Shown in pieces: positions 12,151 through 25,889 of a stretch of DNA of 64,000 nucleotides (its first letter is position 1; each line of letters begins with the position of its first letter). The notes below the pieces were generated by a model. The model made no database searches. It was not told the DNA's origin and worked only from the letters and a program-made list of their open reading frames with translations. Made by a program: the position numbers and the translations under genes. This DNA is from Nectonema munidae. Taxonomy: Eukaryota > Nematomorpha > Nectonematoida > Nectonematidae. Location of the stretch: assembly GCA_030549495.1 (NCBI GenBank), contig JAUIRK010000671.1, positions 45,559 through 109,558 on the forward strand. Reading direction: 5' to 3'.

Positions 12151-15100
12151 TGAAATGGCTTCAAATGTGTAAAATCTAAGTTTATGATGATGAATTATAA
12201 AATATTGACCTGAATTTTTACGTTTTATGCAGACTTTTTATATTTGTTCATGTGTTATTGTTCACTCCAAAAGAAAATTAGCCTCGCATTATTACTTTTT
12301 TCTTAAGATTTATATTTTATATGTACCTATGGGTTTTTAACCTAAAGGCTGTCTAATTTCAATCAGAAATTTCACTGTTAGAACAAAAGGGATCCATTTT
12401 AATGTCTTTTACTTATTCCACCCAAAATGCTTTGAAAGTATTGGCTTTTTTCAAAGATAAAAAGATGAAAGCCCTTTTTTAAAGGAAGCAAATATTTAAT
12501 GTTTGAAAAAAATATTTTTATGAAAATTGAAATAAACTTTGCAGCATTTTGTTTATGTTCTATTTTTAGTTTCAACTACAAGATTTTTTGATCGAGTGCG
12601 GGATAATGGTTTCTAGAGAAAGATTCTGTAAAACATTTAATTTCTGAAGAAAGTAATTTGACATGTTTTCAATTAAGGTTTCGAAATTTGGAAACGTTTC
12701 GTTTATATGATGTCTTTATAGGACTTTAGCACGTTATTTCTAAACAGATGAAATTTAAACATATTTTTATTAAACACATAAAATTTAAACACATATTTTT
12801 TAAACACGTGTACTTTAAACATGTTTAGCTAAAAAATGTTTCTAATTTAGGAGAGATTTTGTGTTTAAAATATGTTTAGAATTTAAACAGATTTTTCACA
12901 GTGTAGTTGACAAAAAAAGGTTTAAAATTCTGAACTTAATTATTTTTTGAAAAATTTTATATCCTTCAATTCGATGAGTGAGAAATAAAAAGATAATCTT
13001 AATTTTATCGTAGAAGACAGTAAAACTTATAATAAAATATATGACAAAAAAATTTTTAAACACTTTGGTGTTCTTCAGATCAAATCTTCCATTACAAAAA
13101 AGGAAAACAAAGAGCACAGGGTGAAGAAAAAGGATACATCAATTTAATATTTATAAATTTTTGGATACAACATTTATTCATCTTGAATCTTTTCCAAATC
13201 TATGGCACAGGTTGGCGTAGCGAGGGATTTAAATCAAGCGAAGGCAAAAAATGGTCAGACTCCCCCTCTAGCTAGACTTCTGGCGATTGGCACTGTCTCT
13301 TTTGTGAGGAGCCTGTAAATTAGAACTAAAAACTTATCAAGAGGTGTTTGGACAGCGTAAAATTTTTTAATATGTTCGGAATTGAATTCATCTGCTGCTT
13401 CATAAAATGCACTTATTACATATTACACTATGTAACCAGAATACGACTGTCCTTTTTTCTCTACTGAATTTTCATCCTGACTAAAACTACGGTGTACTTT
13501 CTCTATATTTTACGAAATCCAGGAGATCTAAATCAATTGGTAAAAAATTTCGATATTTTTTCTAATATTCATTTGTCAGCCTGTATAGATCAAAGATTAA
13601 AAAAGAGAAAAATTAAAATTTTGTAAAAAATCATAATTTTTTAGTTACACTATTAGAAGTGTTTATATATTACAGATTGGAGAAAAAACACATCGATTGA
13701 GAGACAATATTAACAACTTAGACTTGAAAATTGAGAGTATCTTTATTGTAGTATCCTCGAATGATGCTTGATTTGATTGGTAATTGAGGACAAAACATGA
13801 AAGGGAGCGACCTAAGAAATACAAATTATTTTGAGTGTTTTTTCAAGTTGAATCCTTTGCAAGCACTTTAGGATGCGCTCAATGACTTCATCCGAGTCTT
13901 TGATCATGTTGGCCACATGTTTGCGAAAGATTTAGGTCAATAAATGATTTGTTATTGGAATTCGATAATCCAATGATCGGTCAGGATTGCAGCGTATTTA
14001 CTAGCACGTTCTACCCGAAATTTAGTGTAGCTTTTTGTTTACATAGTTTCATGCTCTATATAATTAGGATTTACAAAAGAAATTAAATTTGAAATAAAAC
14101 GCTTTAGTTTGAAAGACTTTTTAGGAACATGTTTAGTTGTACTTAGGAGCCATGCTCGTCTGAATGTGATGGGCATTTGTAAATTTAAGTGAAATTTCAC
14201 ACGCCAAAGTTCTTTTTAAGGAATTATATCAAAGTATGAAAAATGACAATATATAATTTTTTTTTCTCTATATTGCTTGTAATTGTTTTATAATGATAAA
14301 ATTGGAAATCTTCAACAATTTTAATCAAGCACAAAAAATGTAGTTTTACAATGATTGTAAAGAGTGTTGTTTTCACTTCTTATAGGCATGTCTTAACCCC
14401 ATTCGTGACGGTCTATTTTCATTTCCTCAATGACGGGGGGGGGGGGGGGGGGGTGCTATTTTATCCAGCCTTCTTTTTTCTTAAACCATTGAATATTTTT
14501 ACAAAATCTCGCGAGAACCCACTAAATAATTGATTGTGAATCTGATGGTGTCATTTATTTTTCATGAAAATCAATCAAATCTGTCAATCAATGGCAAATA
14601 TATAAACTTGAAAATATATTATACATGCAACATTTTTTGGGTTAATAATGTCTTAATTTAATTAATAAACCAACTTTTTTTGATTTATTCACTCAAAATA
14701 TTTTATCTGTCAGTAAATTAATTAGCTTTCACAGGTGACTTAATGGAAAACGCATTTTCTCATTTTATTAAAATAAACTTATACATACACAGCAATCAAA
14801 CATGCTCAATTTGATTCTGAAAATACTTTTGTTACTCAAGATTTAAATTGCGGTTACAGCTTAACTTTGGTTAATTTGTGGTCAGATATATTTTTTATAA
14901 TTTTTGGACAATTTCCGTCCCTCAAGTCGACCTTTTTCTATTTCATCATGACATTATTTTTGTCATATATACACATGTAATGAATACTACGTTTCAATGT
15001 GGTTAAAATGGTTATATATTTACTTAGTTCAACACTACATTTACTTTTATATATTTAAGCACAACCGATAAAATTTATCCATATCTCATAAATACGAATG

Positions 15101-16356
15101 GGACCAAATTTCTAATCAAAGCTAATCTCTTCTAATTATAATCTTTTCTAATCAAATTTTAGTTCTCATAAAATTTTTCAATGATAAGTCTATAGATAGA
15201 TTATTTATATTATAATATATTTAATGATAAATAATAAATTTAGCAATAAAATTATAAAATTTGTTGTAAAATACATGGTGAAAAATATTACTGACTGCTA
15301 ATCTAACTAAAATGATCACGGTTAGCCCTCCTTGGTTTGATTCTTGTTCTTTATTTTATCCTTCCCTTAGTTTACTAATTAAATAGGGAGCTTTGAACTA
15401 TAAATCTCAATCCGACCTCTATTGTTTTGCTTACAAATTCTTTCTCAGCTTTTAGTCTACTTCATTTTCTTATACTTTATATTGTCTAATTTCTCTCTTA
15501 ATTGTAAACTGATTCTACCTTGATAGCTCTACGTTCATCAGAGATTATTTAGAGATTTATTTAGCTCAGAATTTAAACGATTTCACAACTTTTCTATTGA
15601 AGAGAATCCCTTTGTTGATTCTGTCTTTTTTTTCAGAAATGAAAAACATGGACAATATATTGTATTAAAAATTTATTTTAAATTTTAGGGATATTTTTAG
15701 TCAGAATTTTATCCTCAATTTTTTGATTTCGGTTTTTATCCAAAATTTAAATTTGATTGATAATTCCACACTGACTCATTTTTTCACATTAATGGTAAAA
15801 ACTTAGCCAAAAAATTGTATCAGCATCGACAATTTAGTTTAAAAAATATTTTACTTAAAATGTGAATAAATGTTTAAAGAAATGTTCATGCAAAACTAAC
15901 ATATTTGATTGACATTTTCATATTCTAATTACGAAAACTAAGTCCAAAAATGAAATCAGCATTATTGAGTGGAGAAATAAAATCTGCATGTTCGATGTGT
16001 ACAAATGTTTTTGGAGACACTTTCTCTGACTTAAACTGCAAATACTTTTAGACATTTTACGAAAATTGAGTACGGTAATGAAGTCAGTATGGTTGATTTA
16101 ATATAAAAATATATATTTTATTTAAAATTTGATTAATATACTTGGACACAGGGGCGCACATCCTCAAAATTACTTGGGGGGCGAAATTTTTTTTTGCAAT
16201 TTTCAAAATTAGTGGTCTGGAAATACCATAGGAGACCAAATATTCAAGCAATCCTTTAAAATAGAGTGTATTCAGCACATAACTATATTTATAAGACTAC
16301 TTTAACAAAATTGGTGAAATTTAAATACTATACTTTCAGCGAAAATATTTGAATTA

Positions 16357-18410
16357 CTAATAAACTATATTCACTTATAGAGAAGTACGTTCCTTTGAGG
16401 AAATCTCACCTAAAAGTCAAAGTTTATTTTACTAAAAAAATTATCTCTCTTCTAAAAAAAAAAGAAAAAACTTTTTCGGGCTTATACTAAATTTAGACAT
16501 AGACATATCTATGACAAATACAGACAAATATCGAACATTTTGAGAAAAGAGACTCGTAAGGCTAGAATATCTCATGAAAGCAAACTTCTTTCAAAATATA
16601 AATATAGTCCTAAGTTGGTTTGGTCCTACATAAATCAAAAGAACAGAAATAATTTTGCTGAACTAGTTGATCATAATGATTTACCTACTACTACTAATAC
16701 CCAAAGAGCCAATGTTTTTAGTGAATATTTCAATTATTGTTCTTCGAATTCGGGTTCTCATAATGACAATTCAAGTTTCTTGCCTGTATGTAACTCTATA
16801 ATAGATAGTTTAGATTTTAACATAGTTGAAATACATAGCAAGTTAGAAAAATTAAATAAATTTAAGTCTCCTGGCTCTGATAAGTTACACCCGTATGTCA
16901 TTAGTGAACTTTCTCGAGTTTTAGCCATACCTGTCAAAATGATTTTTGAAAAGTCACTAGAGGAAAAATTTTTTTTGGATGTTTGGAAAATTGCATTAGT
17001 CACACCAGTTTTGAAGAGTGGAAATCGAAAATTTTGCCAAAACTACAGGCCAATAAGTCTTAGTCCAGTTCTATCTAAAGTATTCGAGACATTCATAGCC
17101 GATAAAATTTTATCACATATAAAAAACTTCTAAACTTTTTAATTCCAACCAGCATGGATTTATTAATGGAAAATCTACGATAACCAATCTATTGGAGTTT
17201 CAAAATTATTTAGTCAACCTGCTTGAGGGAAATGATTCTATTGATGTAATTTACTTAGATTTTCACAAGGCTTTTGACTCTATCTCACATAAGTATTTGT
17301 CAGATAAACTTGAGTCATTTGGTATAAAGGGCAATCTACTTGCTTTATTGAAAAATTATCTTGAAGATAGAAAACAAATTGTTTCAGTAAATGGTATGTA
17401 TTCTGATGAAAAGCAAGTGTTGAGTGGAGTACCCCAAGGGTCTGTGCTAGGTCCTCTACTCTTTAATATCTTTCTTAATGATCTCTTAAACGTAATAAAG
17501 TCAAAGATAAAGGTATTTGCCGATGATATCAAGATTTACAATGTGTGTGATAGAGATGGTAGAAATTGCTTGCAGAAAGATTTGATTGACGTTTTTCATT
17601 GGTGTATGGGAAATGAAACTGAACTTGAATAAATGTACTCATTTACAAATTGGATTACAAAGTAATCATTCGTTTTTCATTGGTGGCCAAAAACTTAAAC
17701 AAGTTGATTCACAGAAAGACTTAGGGGTGATAGTGAATTCTAACCTCGACACAAGAGAAAATATTTCAACAAGAGTCACTAAAGCTTTCCAAGCCTTTCA
17801 TAGAGTTCATAGAAGTTTTGCTTTATTTGATGCCAACATAGCACCCCTTTTATATAAAACACTGATTAGACCTATTTTAGAGTATGGAAATGTTGTTGCA
17901 TTTCCTTTTCACTCCTGTGATGCTGCAAATATTGAAAGAGTCCAGAGAACAATCACAAAAAAGATAGTAGGAATGAAAGATCTTAGTTATACAGAAAGAC
18001 TGAAAAAACTGAATTTGCCTTCAATGTTATACAGGTTTAGAAGGAATGATATGGTGACATCCTACAACATTGTAAAAGAAAAGTTTAACTTAACTTCTCA
18101 AGTTTTACCTGAATTTTCTGAAAGAGTTCAAAGATTTCATTCCTCCAAATTTAAAAAAAGACATTGCAAGAAGGTATTTTTGAAAAAATACTTTTCTCAA
18201 CGAATGATAAATGATTGGAATTCTTTGCCTGATTTTGTTGTTGATGCTCCATCTTTGAACATCTTCAAGAACAGACTTGATGAGTTTTGGAAAAATAGAA
18301 GGTTTGAGCATGAAAGAACGCGTTGATTTTCAAAAAAGTATGAAGCGAATACTTACTATAGGCTTTTTGCCTTTCTTTCTTTCGCTAATAAACTTATGTT
18401 ATGTTATGTT
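16357..18410 (+). mobile_element. 5'-truncated CR1-like LINE (right arm, inverted copy)
   Basis: Mirror copy of the LINE at 5681-7729. Plus-strand frames lie at 16540-17133, 17192-17632 and 17586-18326. It shares the break near 17600 with the left copy and has one extra base near 17130 (CTTCTAAAC against CTTCAAAC), which splits the reverse-transcriptase frame further. Only a few amino-acid differences separate the copies (for example EKF/EKI, CDR/CDK, LDT/LDP), in line with about 1% arm divergence. The (TTATG)n tail ends at about 18410. Confidence 0.92.
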
Positions 18411-18650
18411 AATTAAATTTTCATATCGCATATACATTACTTTAAAAAATCCAAAATTGTTCGGGGGGGCGAATAGGCTTTTCATTTGAAAATGAAGTAG
18501 TCTATCAGGCACATTACAGGAATTGATGAAAAGATATTTGATTGATAGAGAAAACAACTGAAAACAAATAACTGAATGTTGGAGAGTTTTATGAGTCAAT
18601 GTAGTCTGAAGGAAAAGAGTCTACTAGACACCCTACGATGTTTATACCAG

Positions 18651-19110
18651 GGGCGCACATCCTCAAAATTATTGGGGCGAAATTTTTTTGTTGTAATTTT
18701 TAAAATTAGTGGTCTGGAAATACCACGGGAGACCAAATATTCAAGCAAGCGCATACCTAAAGTCCTAAATTTATAAGACTACTTTATATTTTTTTACAAA
18801 TTTGGTGAATTTAAATACTATACTTCCAGCGAAAATATTTTAATTAAATTTGCAGAATATACACTAGTTTAAAAAAATCCAAAATTGTTGGGGTGGGGGG
18901 GGGGTGAATAGGCTTTTCATTTGAAAATGAAGTAGTCTACCAGGCACATTACAGGAATTGATGAAAAGATATTTGATTCATAAAGAAAACAACTGAAAAC
19001 AAATAACTGAAGGTTGGATAGTTTTATATGAGTGAATGTAGCCTGAAGGCAAAGAGTCTACTAGACACCCTGCGATGTTTATATGAAAAAATGTGATTGA
19101 TTCAGGGGCA
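18651..19110 (+). repeat. CAGGGGC dispersed repeat (right arm, mirrored units)
   Basis: Mirror of 4955-5441. The tandem partner, interrupted by the LINE, lies at about 16150-18650. The G tract at 18894 is the counterpart of the C tract at 5184. Confidence 0.75.
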
Positions 19111-21359
19111 CGGGTATAACATGAAGTTATAAGTGTGCAAACAAATAAAAAACAATAAATTAAGATTGCATTATTTCATTTTTTCAGCAACATTCAAAAA
19201 TAGTTTAAAAGCTAAATTGATACAAGCTACATAAAGTAAAATAACTTAACATTTTGCAATGATTTCCCTTTTATAATAACTTTTAAGGAAAAAAAGTCTA
19301 TCAGAAAAAGTTATAGAGCTTCAACAAAAACTAAAAAATTTTAGTGCATAACTTAAGTTTTTTGAAAACTAATTTGACGTATCCCCTACAGCATACTCTA
19401 TCTATGGGTGGCATGGCAGGTTGGTTGAGATGATGGACATAGCACGGAATCCTCTGGATTCGATTTCTCATCGATACGAATTTGTTCATAGTTTGACATA
19501 AGCGGTACATCATGCCTGGTCAATGAAAATACATCCACCTTACCTTTTACTCAAAATTGAAAAATTTGCTAGATAATTAACATAAGAGAGAAAGGAAACA
19601 AAATAAACTAATAAAGCAATTTTCACTATTTTAAAATGGAATCTTCTGTTCTCAGAATAATTTCAAAATAATAAGAGGATAAAGAATGAGAGTTTATTTG
19701 ATATTTTCAGGTTTTTATAAGAAGCAAAAGCCAACGTTTAAGTAGCTAACCCTTATAGGGTGTTTTTTACATATTGTAAAGAATCATAGTATACAAAAAT
19801 GGTAATTTAATCACTTTTTATAAAATTATTTTAGTCTAAAAACACAAAATCATTAAAAAATTATTTAAACTAACATAAATCAAAGTATACGAGAAAAGAA
19901 AATCATTACGTTTTTTTTAATATTTCTGTCTACAAATAAAATTCTGAAAGCGTCATAAATAGAGTACATTTTTACCAACTGAAACATTTTGTTTCGATAT
20001 TATATTTTTATTATAATAATCAACAAATTTTCTTTAAAAAAAAGATTTAATTATGTACAGTGTTACTTAACAATCGAACATTATAAAAAATATCTCTGCT
20101 CAAATGTTAAGCAAATAGAGTATTCTTGCTTTTAAACTGAAAGCTAGTCAAAATATTCATTCCCAAATAACTATTGAAAAAAATTTCTTGACTTAAAAAT
20201 ATTAAAGTTTTCAAATGTTACAAAATGTAACAAACGTAGTGATAAAGATTAAGTGACCTTTGTTGAAAAAAATTCTTAGCGCGAGTCTAACAATATTCAT
20301 TGATATAAAATTGTAATGATTGAAAACTATTTTAATTTAACTCTAAATGCAAATTAGACAAAAGCAGTGGCGTAGCCATGAAAAAGTTGATAGGTGGAGG
20401 GGGGGGGGGGGGGGGGCACAATTTAAAAACAAAAAACTTGCGCAGCATTATTTATACTTTCTTGATCCTTTCATTGGAGAAATTTTCAAAAACTGATATC
20501 GCATAAGATGCATTGGGCACCATGAGGTACATATGGGAGTGGGCACGGTCCTCATGCCCAGCCTAGCTACGTAACTAGAGAGAAGAGAGCTGAATGAGTT
20601 AGGAGAGCTTAACAAGAGAAGAGGGCTTGAATGAAAGAAGAGAGCACAAAAAAAACAAGTTAGTGTGCTAACTTCCACAATACGTGTTCTTAGATTCGGA
20701 ATTGAGCATCAAACTTCCTTGCTCATATTTGGACACAAGCTAAGCATTCTTTCTCCCTTTTCAATAATAAAACTCGTCACCATTATTTTTTTGGAATCTA
20801 TCGAAATGTTTTAATTCGCTTCAACAATAATTGTTCAAATGTAAAGGATCAATTTATAAATCTGATAGAAGCGATTTTTGCTCGAATTCTTTAAATTTTC
20901 AGGCTTAATTTTTTTGGCGCTATACTAAAATTATGTTACATGTTTAGCATCGTCGTATGAGTTGAAGGCGGTCATTTGAATTGATAAAATAAAATCTGCT
21001 ATAATCTTAACCCTATTATTTACGTCCCCTTTCACTAAAAAATTAATTGTAGAAAATTGGCTGCCTTCATATTTTGTGACTTTTCCTAAAATCGCTAGCT
21101 GCATCTTTTGAAACCATTTTCATGGTAGTTGAATGACCCTTTCATGTCCAAAACTGTCAATCAAAATCAAAAATTAAAATTTTTCAGCAAAATTTTGACA
21201 TTATCTATACTTAACCTTATAACTTAGGATCTATATTATATAATACCCTGAAAATTTATATTTATATACAGTTTGAAACGCATAATACTTTATATATTTA
21301 ATTTTTTCAATAATTATGGTTACTTTTTAGAAAATGTCAATCAAAATTTTGATTGATCA

Positions 21360-22700
21360 AAAATATATATAATTAAATATACCCTCAAATTTTACATATT
21401 TTTATACTAAATCGGTCATGCTGTTTTCATTTCTGGACTCATTTTTTACATTTAAGATTTAAAAATACCTAAAAGTATTAATCAAATTTGCGGTTTACTT
21501 ATCAAAATTGTCTCCAAAAACATCCCTTTACATTTTACATAAAATATATGTTTTATACCAAATCGATCATGTTGTTTTCATTTCTGGACTCATTTTTTAC
21601 ATTTAGGATTTGAAAATACCTATAAGTGTTCATCAAATTTGCGGTTTACTTATGAAAATTGTCTCCAAAAACATTCCTTCACATTTTACATAAAATATAT
21701 GTTTTATACCAAATCGATAATGTTGTTTTCATTTCTGGACTCATTTTTTACATTTAGGATTTGAAAATACCTATAAGTATTAATCAAATTTGCGGTTTAC
21801 TTCTGAAAATTGTCTCCAAAAACATTCCTTCACATTTTACATAAAATATATGTGATATACTAAATCGGCCATGCTGGTTTCATTTCTGGACTCATTTTTT
21901 ACGTTTAGGATGTTAAAATACTTATAAGTGTTAATTAAATTTGCGGTTTACTTCTAAAAATTGTCTCTAAAAACATTCATTCAAATTTTACAATGAAATA
22001 TATGTTTTTATACCCAAATCAACGATGCTGTTTTCATTTCTGAATTCATTTTTCACATTTAGAGGTTTTAAAATATCTGTCAATGTCAATCAAATTTGCG
22101 GTTTACTTCTAAAAGCTATCTCCAAAAATATTCTCTCAATTTTACATGAAATATATGTTTTATACCAAATCATTCATGCTGTTTCATTTCTGAACTCATT
22201 TTTTACATTTAAGATGTGAAAATACCTATAAGTGTTAATCAAATTTGCGGTTTAGTTCTAAAATTTGTTTCCAAAAATATTGATTCAAATTTTACATGAA
22301 ATATATGTTTTTATAGCAAATAGATCATGATGATTTCATTTCTGAACACAGTTTTCGCATTTAGAGGTTTTACTGCTAGTGTCAATCAAATTTGTGGTTT
22401 ATGTCTGAAAACTATATCACAAAATAATCTCTCTAATTTTACATGAAATATATGTTTTTATACCAATTGGACCATGGTAATTTTTATTTCTGAAATCATT
22501 TTTTGCATTTAGAGGTTTTAAATGTCTGAAAGTGTCAATCAAATGTTCGATTTACGTCTATGTCTGCAGAAATATTTTTGAAATTTAAATAAAATATCTG
22601 TTTTTATGCTAAATGGAAGATGCTGGTTTCATTTTTGGACTCATGTTTGGCATTTATGGTTCTAAAATATCTGAAAGCTTCAATCAGATCTGGGGTTTAC
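21360..22700 (-). repeat. Minisatellite array A (right arm, mirrored)
   Basis: Reverse-complement counterpart of 1390-2700, recognised by TCAAATTTGCGGTTTACTT-type cores near 21485, 21634, 21783, 21937 and 22090. Unit order and individual unit variants are mirrored exactly, so the array existed before the arms were duplicated and has not been homogenised since. Confidence 0.9.
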
Positions 22701-23965
22701 TTCTAGATACTGTCTTCAAAAAAATAAAATATCAATTTTATAACAAATCGATTATGCTTATTTTATTTCTGTACTGGATTTTGGAAATACGATTAAAAAA
22801 TATATCGAAGTAGCAATTGAATTAGTAATGTATGCCTGAAAATCAGTTCTGTAAAAAATTTTCAAAAAATCGCTGTATGCAAATACAGGTATATAGTAAA
22901 AATATACTTTTTTTTTTGTATATTTTGGCTTATAATACTTTCTACAATCATCTTGAGTATGAAATATTTATTTAAAACAAAACAAAACGTATTATAAAAT
23001 CTTTTGAAAATTTGTATGAGAGATGGAATCAAGTTGAAAACTAATTGAAAAGAGAACATGTGATCAAAACAAATAATTTTAAAAAAAATATGTATCTTGA
23101 CTAAATGGAAGATCTACCATGTTCTAATGAACTAGAAAGTGGTTTAATTATATAATATTAGATGCTTCAAAAAAGATTTTGACTGTGAAAAAGAAGTTCC
23201 TCTTTTACAAATGAAAAATATTTAAATCTATAGCTTATCATCGAGGATTACAATTAACATTTAGCTATGATGGGTAGGAAATCTAAAAATTTAGAATAGG
23301 TCAGATTTATCAAAAATAGCACAGATGCCAATATGTGAGAATTTAGTCACTATCAAGATATTTTTAATTTAAATTGAATTTGTCCATATTATTCCTTTTG
23401 GGTCAAAAAGATAATTTTTTAAATGAAGAACGTGGACAACTTTTTGTAATTGAACAATGAACATCACAAATGATTCATCAGAAAAAAACCTTTGAAATGA
23501 GATTGGTTGACAAATATTCAGGCCTGATAAAAAAAAGTCTAAGATCATCAAGAAGATTCTCTAATCAGAATGCTTTGAGAGGAAAAAAGTAATTTTATCA
23601 TTATAAAAAATTTTTCGAACACACATTGAAGAATATAAATTCCTAATGAAAAAAAAGCTACCAAGAAAGGATCATCATAGAATGAATAGCAAAATTACAT
23701 ACTGTAAATTATATGACGTAGAGATTACGGACCGATAACGAATTTGTAGCCCAAAAGATGGAGGTCCTATCGAGTTACATAAGTTACTGTAGAATGAAAT
23801 ATTTTGAGTGAATTAAACACCTAAAGTTAGATTTATTAAATGAATTAAGAAAATAATTACCAGAGAAATACTGCAAGTAGAAGTTATTTTTATGTTTATA
23901 TATTTGACATTGATTTACAGGTTTAATCGATTTTTTTAACAGGTTTTATTGATTTCATTAAAAAT

Positions 23966-25070
23966 GACATCACCATTAAATTCTACATACTTGAAATGTA
24001 TAAAAAACTTTTTATAAGAATAAAAATTTTAATTTTGACATGCCTATTTAAATTATTTTGTCAGGTTTGACTAATTTTTTATAAAAAAAAGGAATATAAC
24101 CAGTAAACACAGCCTACTTGAAAATGGGTATATGTGTGTAAAATGCCATGCACGGTAAACTTCATCACCTCCCTATACTTTCTATTAAACGTAATTCTCT
24201 AATTCAAAAAACCGTGCCTGATCCTTTTTTTTGGGATAAATCAATTTTTTGACAGTTTTGATTGATTTTCATAAAAAAATGAATATCACCACTGAATTTC
24301 GCATGCTTAAAATGGGTATATATGTGTAAAAAACTTTATATTATTACTTAAATAAAAAGTTTCTTTTTAAGATGAGCTGTCATATATAAATCAATGCTTT
24401 GATAACTTTAATTGATTTTTATTAAAAAAAAAAAGAATATCACCGCTGAATTCAGCATGCTTGAAAATGGGTGTATGTGTGTAAAAAACATTATATAATT
24501 ATTTAGATAAAAAGTTTCTTTTTTGAGATGAGCTGCCATATGTAAATCACTTTTTTGACAGGTTTGAATGATTTTCATAAAAAATGAATATCACCACTGA
24601 ATTCAGCATATTTGAAAATGGGTATACATGTGTAAAAAACTTTATATAATTATTTAAATAAAAAGTTCCTTTTTGAGATGAGCTGTCACATTTAGATCAA
24701 TTTTTTGACATGATTGATTGATTTTCATAAAAAAAATGAATATCACCACTGAATTCAGCATATTTGAAAATGAGTATACATGTGTAAAAAACTTTATATA
24801 ATTATTTAGATAAAAAGTTCCTTTTTGAGATGAGCTGTCACATTTAGACCAATTTTTTGACGATTTTCATAAAAAAATGAATATCACCACTGAATTTAGC
24901 ATATTTGAAAATGGGTATACATGTGTAAAAAACTTTATATAATTATTTAAATAAAAAGTTCCTTTTTGAGATGAGCTGTCAAATATAAATCAATTTTTTG
25001 ACAGATTTGATAAAAAATGAACATCACCACTGAATTCAGCATAGTTGAAATATATATGTAACATTAAAAA
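23966..25070 (+). repeat. Minisatellite array B, ~148-bp units
   Basis: Begins where palindrome symmetry ends. The core ATCACCACTGAATTCAGCAT recurs near 24294, 24440, 24590, 24742, 24889 and 25026, with diverged units near 23973 and 24096. Units also share GGGTATACATGTGTAAAAAA and TTTTTGAGATGAGCTGTCA blocks. The period is close to that of array A, and both share TTTGATTGA and AAAATGA words, so a distant common origin is possible but unproven. Confidence 0.9.
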
Positions 25071-25530
25071 TATTAATAAAAACTTATTAATATCTGAGAA
25101 AAATAGGGGGCACTTTACGGCCCCCCCTGCACTTGAGCGGACAAATTTTGCCCAGCACTAATAGGGTTAAAACAAGAGAAGAGGGCTTGAGTGAAAGAAG
25201 AGAGCTTCAGTGAACGATTGAGTTCTAGCAGAGAAAGCGGAAGAGAAAAACAGAGGAGACAGAAAGAGAATCACTGTGACCGAAGATGAGAAAATCTAGT
25301 GGATCATCAACATGTGTTTGCTCAAAAATACTACAAGGAGGAGACACTGTGATAAACATTGCTTAGTGTGTGAATATTGAAACAATGGATTATTATTATA
25401 TAGCTCTCACGCATCGTCTGTAAAATATGTTTGATAGGAATTTCAGAGCAGCTTGGCATGATGTTTGATTGATTCGAAAGTCTACATTCCTTCTTTTATT
25501 CTCTTATCTTACATTATCATGTATTCGAAC

Positions 25531-25886
25531 GGTCAGACTCCCCAAAATATGGCAAATAATTTTAAAGCATTATAAAAAAAGATGGTTAGACTAAAAACCC
25601 CAAAAAAAATTCGAAAGTTTTAAGGATCTTTTTTGTAGTGCTTTAGAAATATTTGTTGTTTTTTGCAATTTTTTGAGTGATTAGGGATTTTTGCGGTATT
25701 TTGAGGAATTTTTAAGATCTTTTTTGTAGTGAATTATTTGCCGTGTTTTGATTATTTCTAGAATTTTTAGTGTACCCTTTTTTTGTAGTGCTTTAGAACT
25801 ATTTGGCATATTTTGCGGTGCTTCGTGGGTTTTATCAAACCCTTTTTTGTAGTGCTTTAGAATTATTTGTCGTGTTTAGTCTGACC
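25531..25886. mobile_element. Small TIR transposon (MITE) with internal tandem copies
   Basis: 356 bp bounded by imperfect ~35-bp terminal inverted repeats: GGTCAGACT at 25531 and AGTCTGACC ending 25886. Just inside each TIR are the near-complementary GGCAAATAATTTTAAAGCA and TGCTTTAGAATTATTTGTC. The interior holds about four copies of a TTTTTTGTAGTGCTTTAGAA block (from about 25630), so a TIR-proximal sequence has been tandemly amplified. A target duplication is not clear. No coding capacity. Confidence 0.7.
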
Positions 25887-25889
25887 CGA

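Larger units (their letters stand above)
129..23965. repeat. Giant ~24-kb imperfect palindrome (two ~11.8-kb inverted arms)
   Basis: Left arm about 129-11939 and right arm about 12151-23965 are reverse complements along their whole length, separated by a unique spacer at 11940-12150. Mirrored landmarks confirm this: the LINE (5681-7729 against 16357-18410), the minisatellite array (1390-2700 against 21360-22700), the dispersed repeat units (4955-7937 against 16150-19110) and the TTTAAA-rich cluster (11190-11360 against 12730-12900). By eye the arms differ at about 1% of sites, plus homopolymer-length changes and a 12-nt insertion near 13945 in the right arm. Neither arm contains a recognisable host gene; the open frames inside, apart from the LINE, are low-complexity AT-rich chance frames. 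A real inverted duplication is favoured over an assembly fold-back because of the unique spacer and scattered substitutions, but sequence alone does not settle it. Confidence 0.95.

Noticed and set aside
129-23965. The whole palindrome as one giant TIR DNA transposon or Polinton-like element
   Set aside because: No capsid, polymerase, integrase or transposase belonging to such an element was found in the arms; the only coding remnant is a LINE, and outer target duplications could not be seen.
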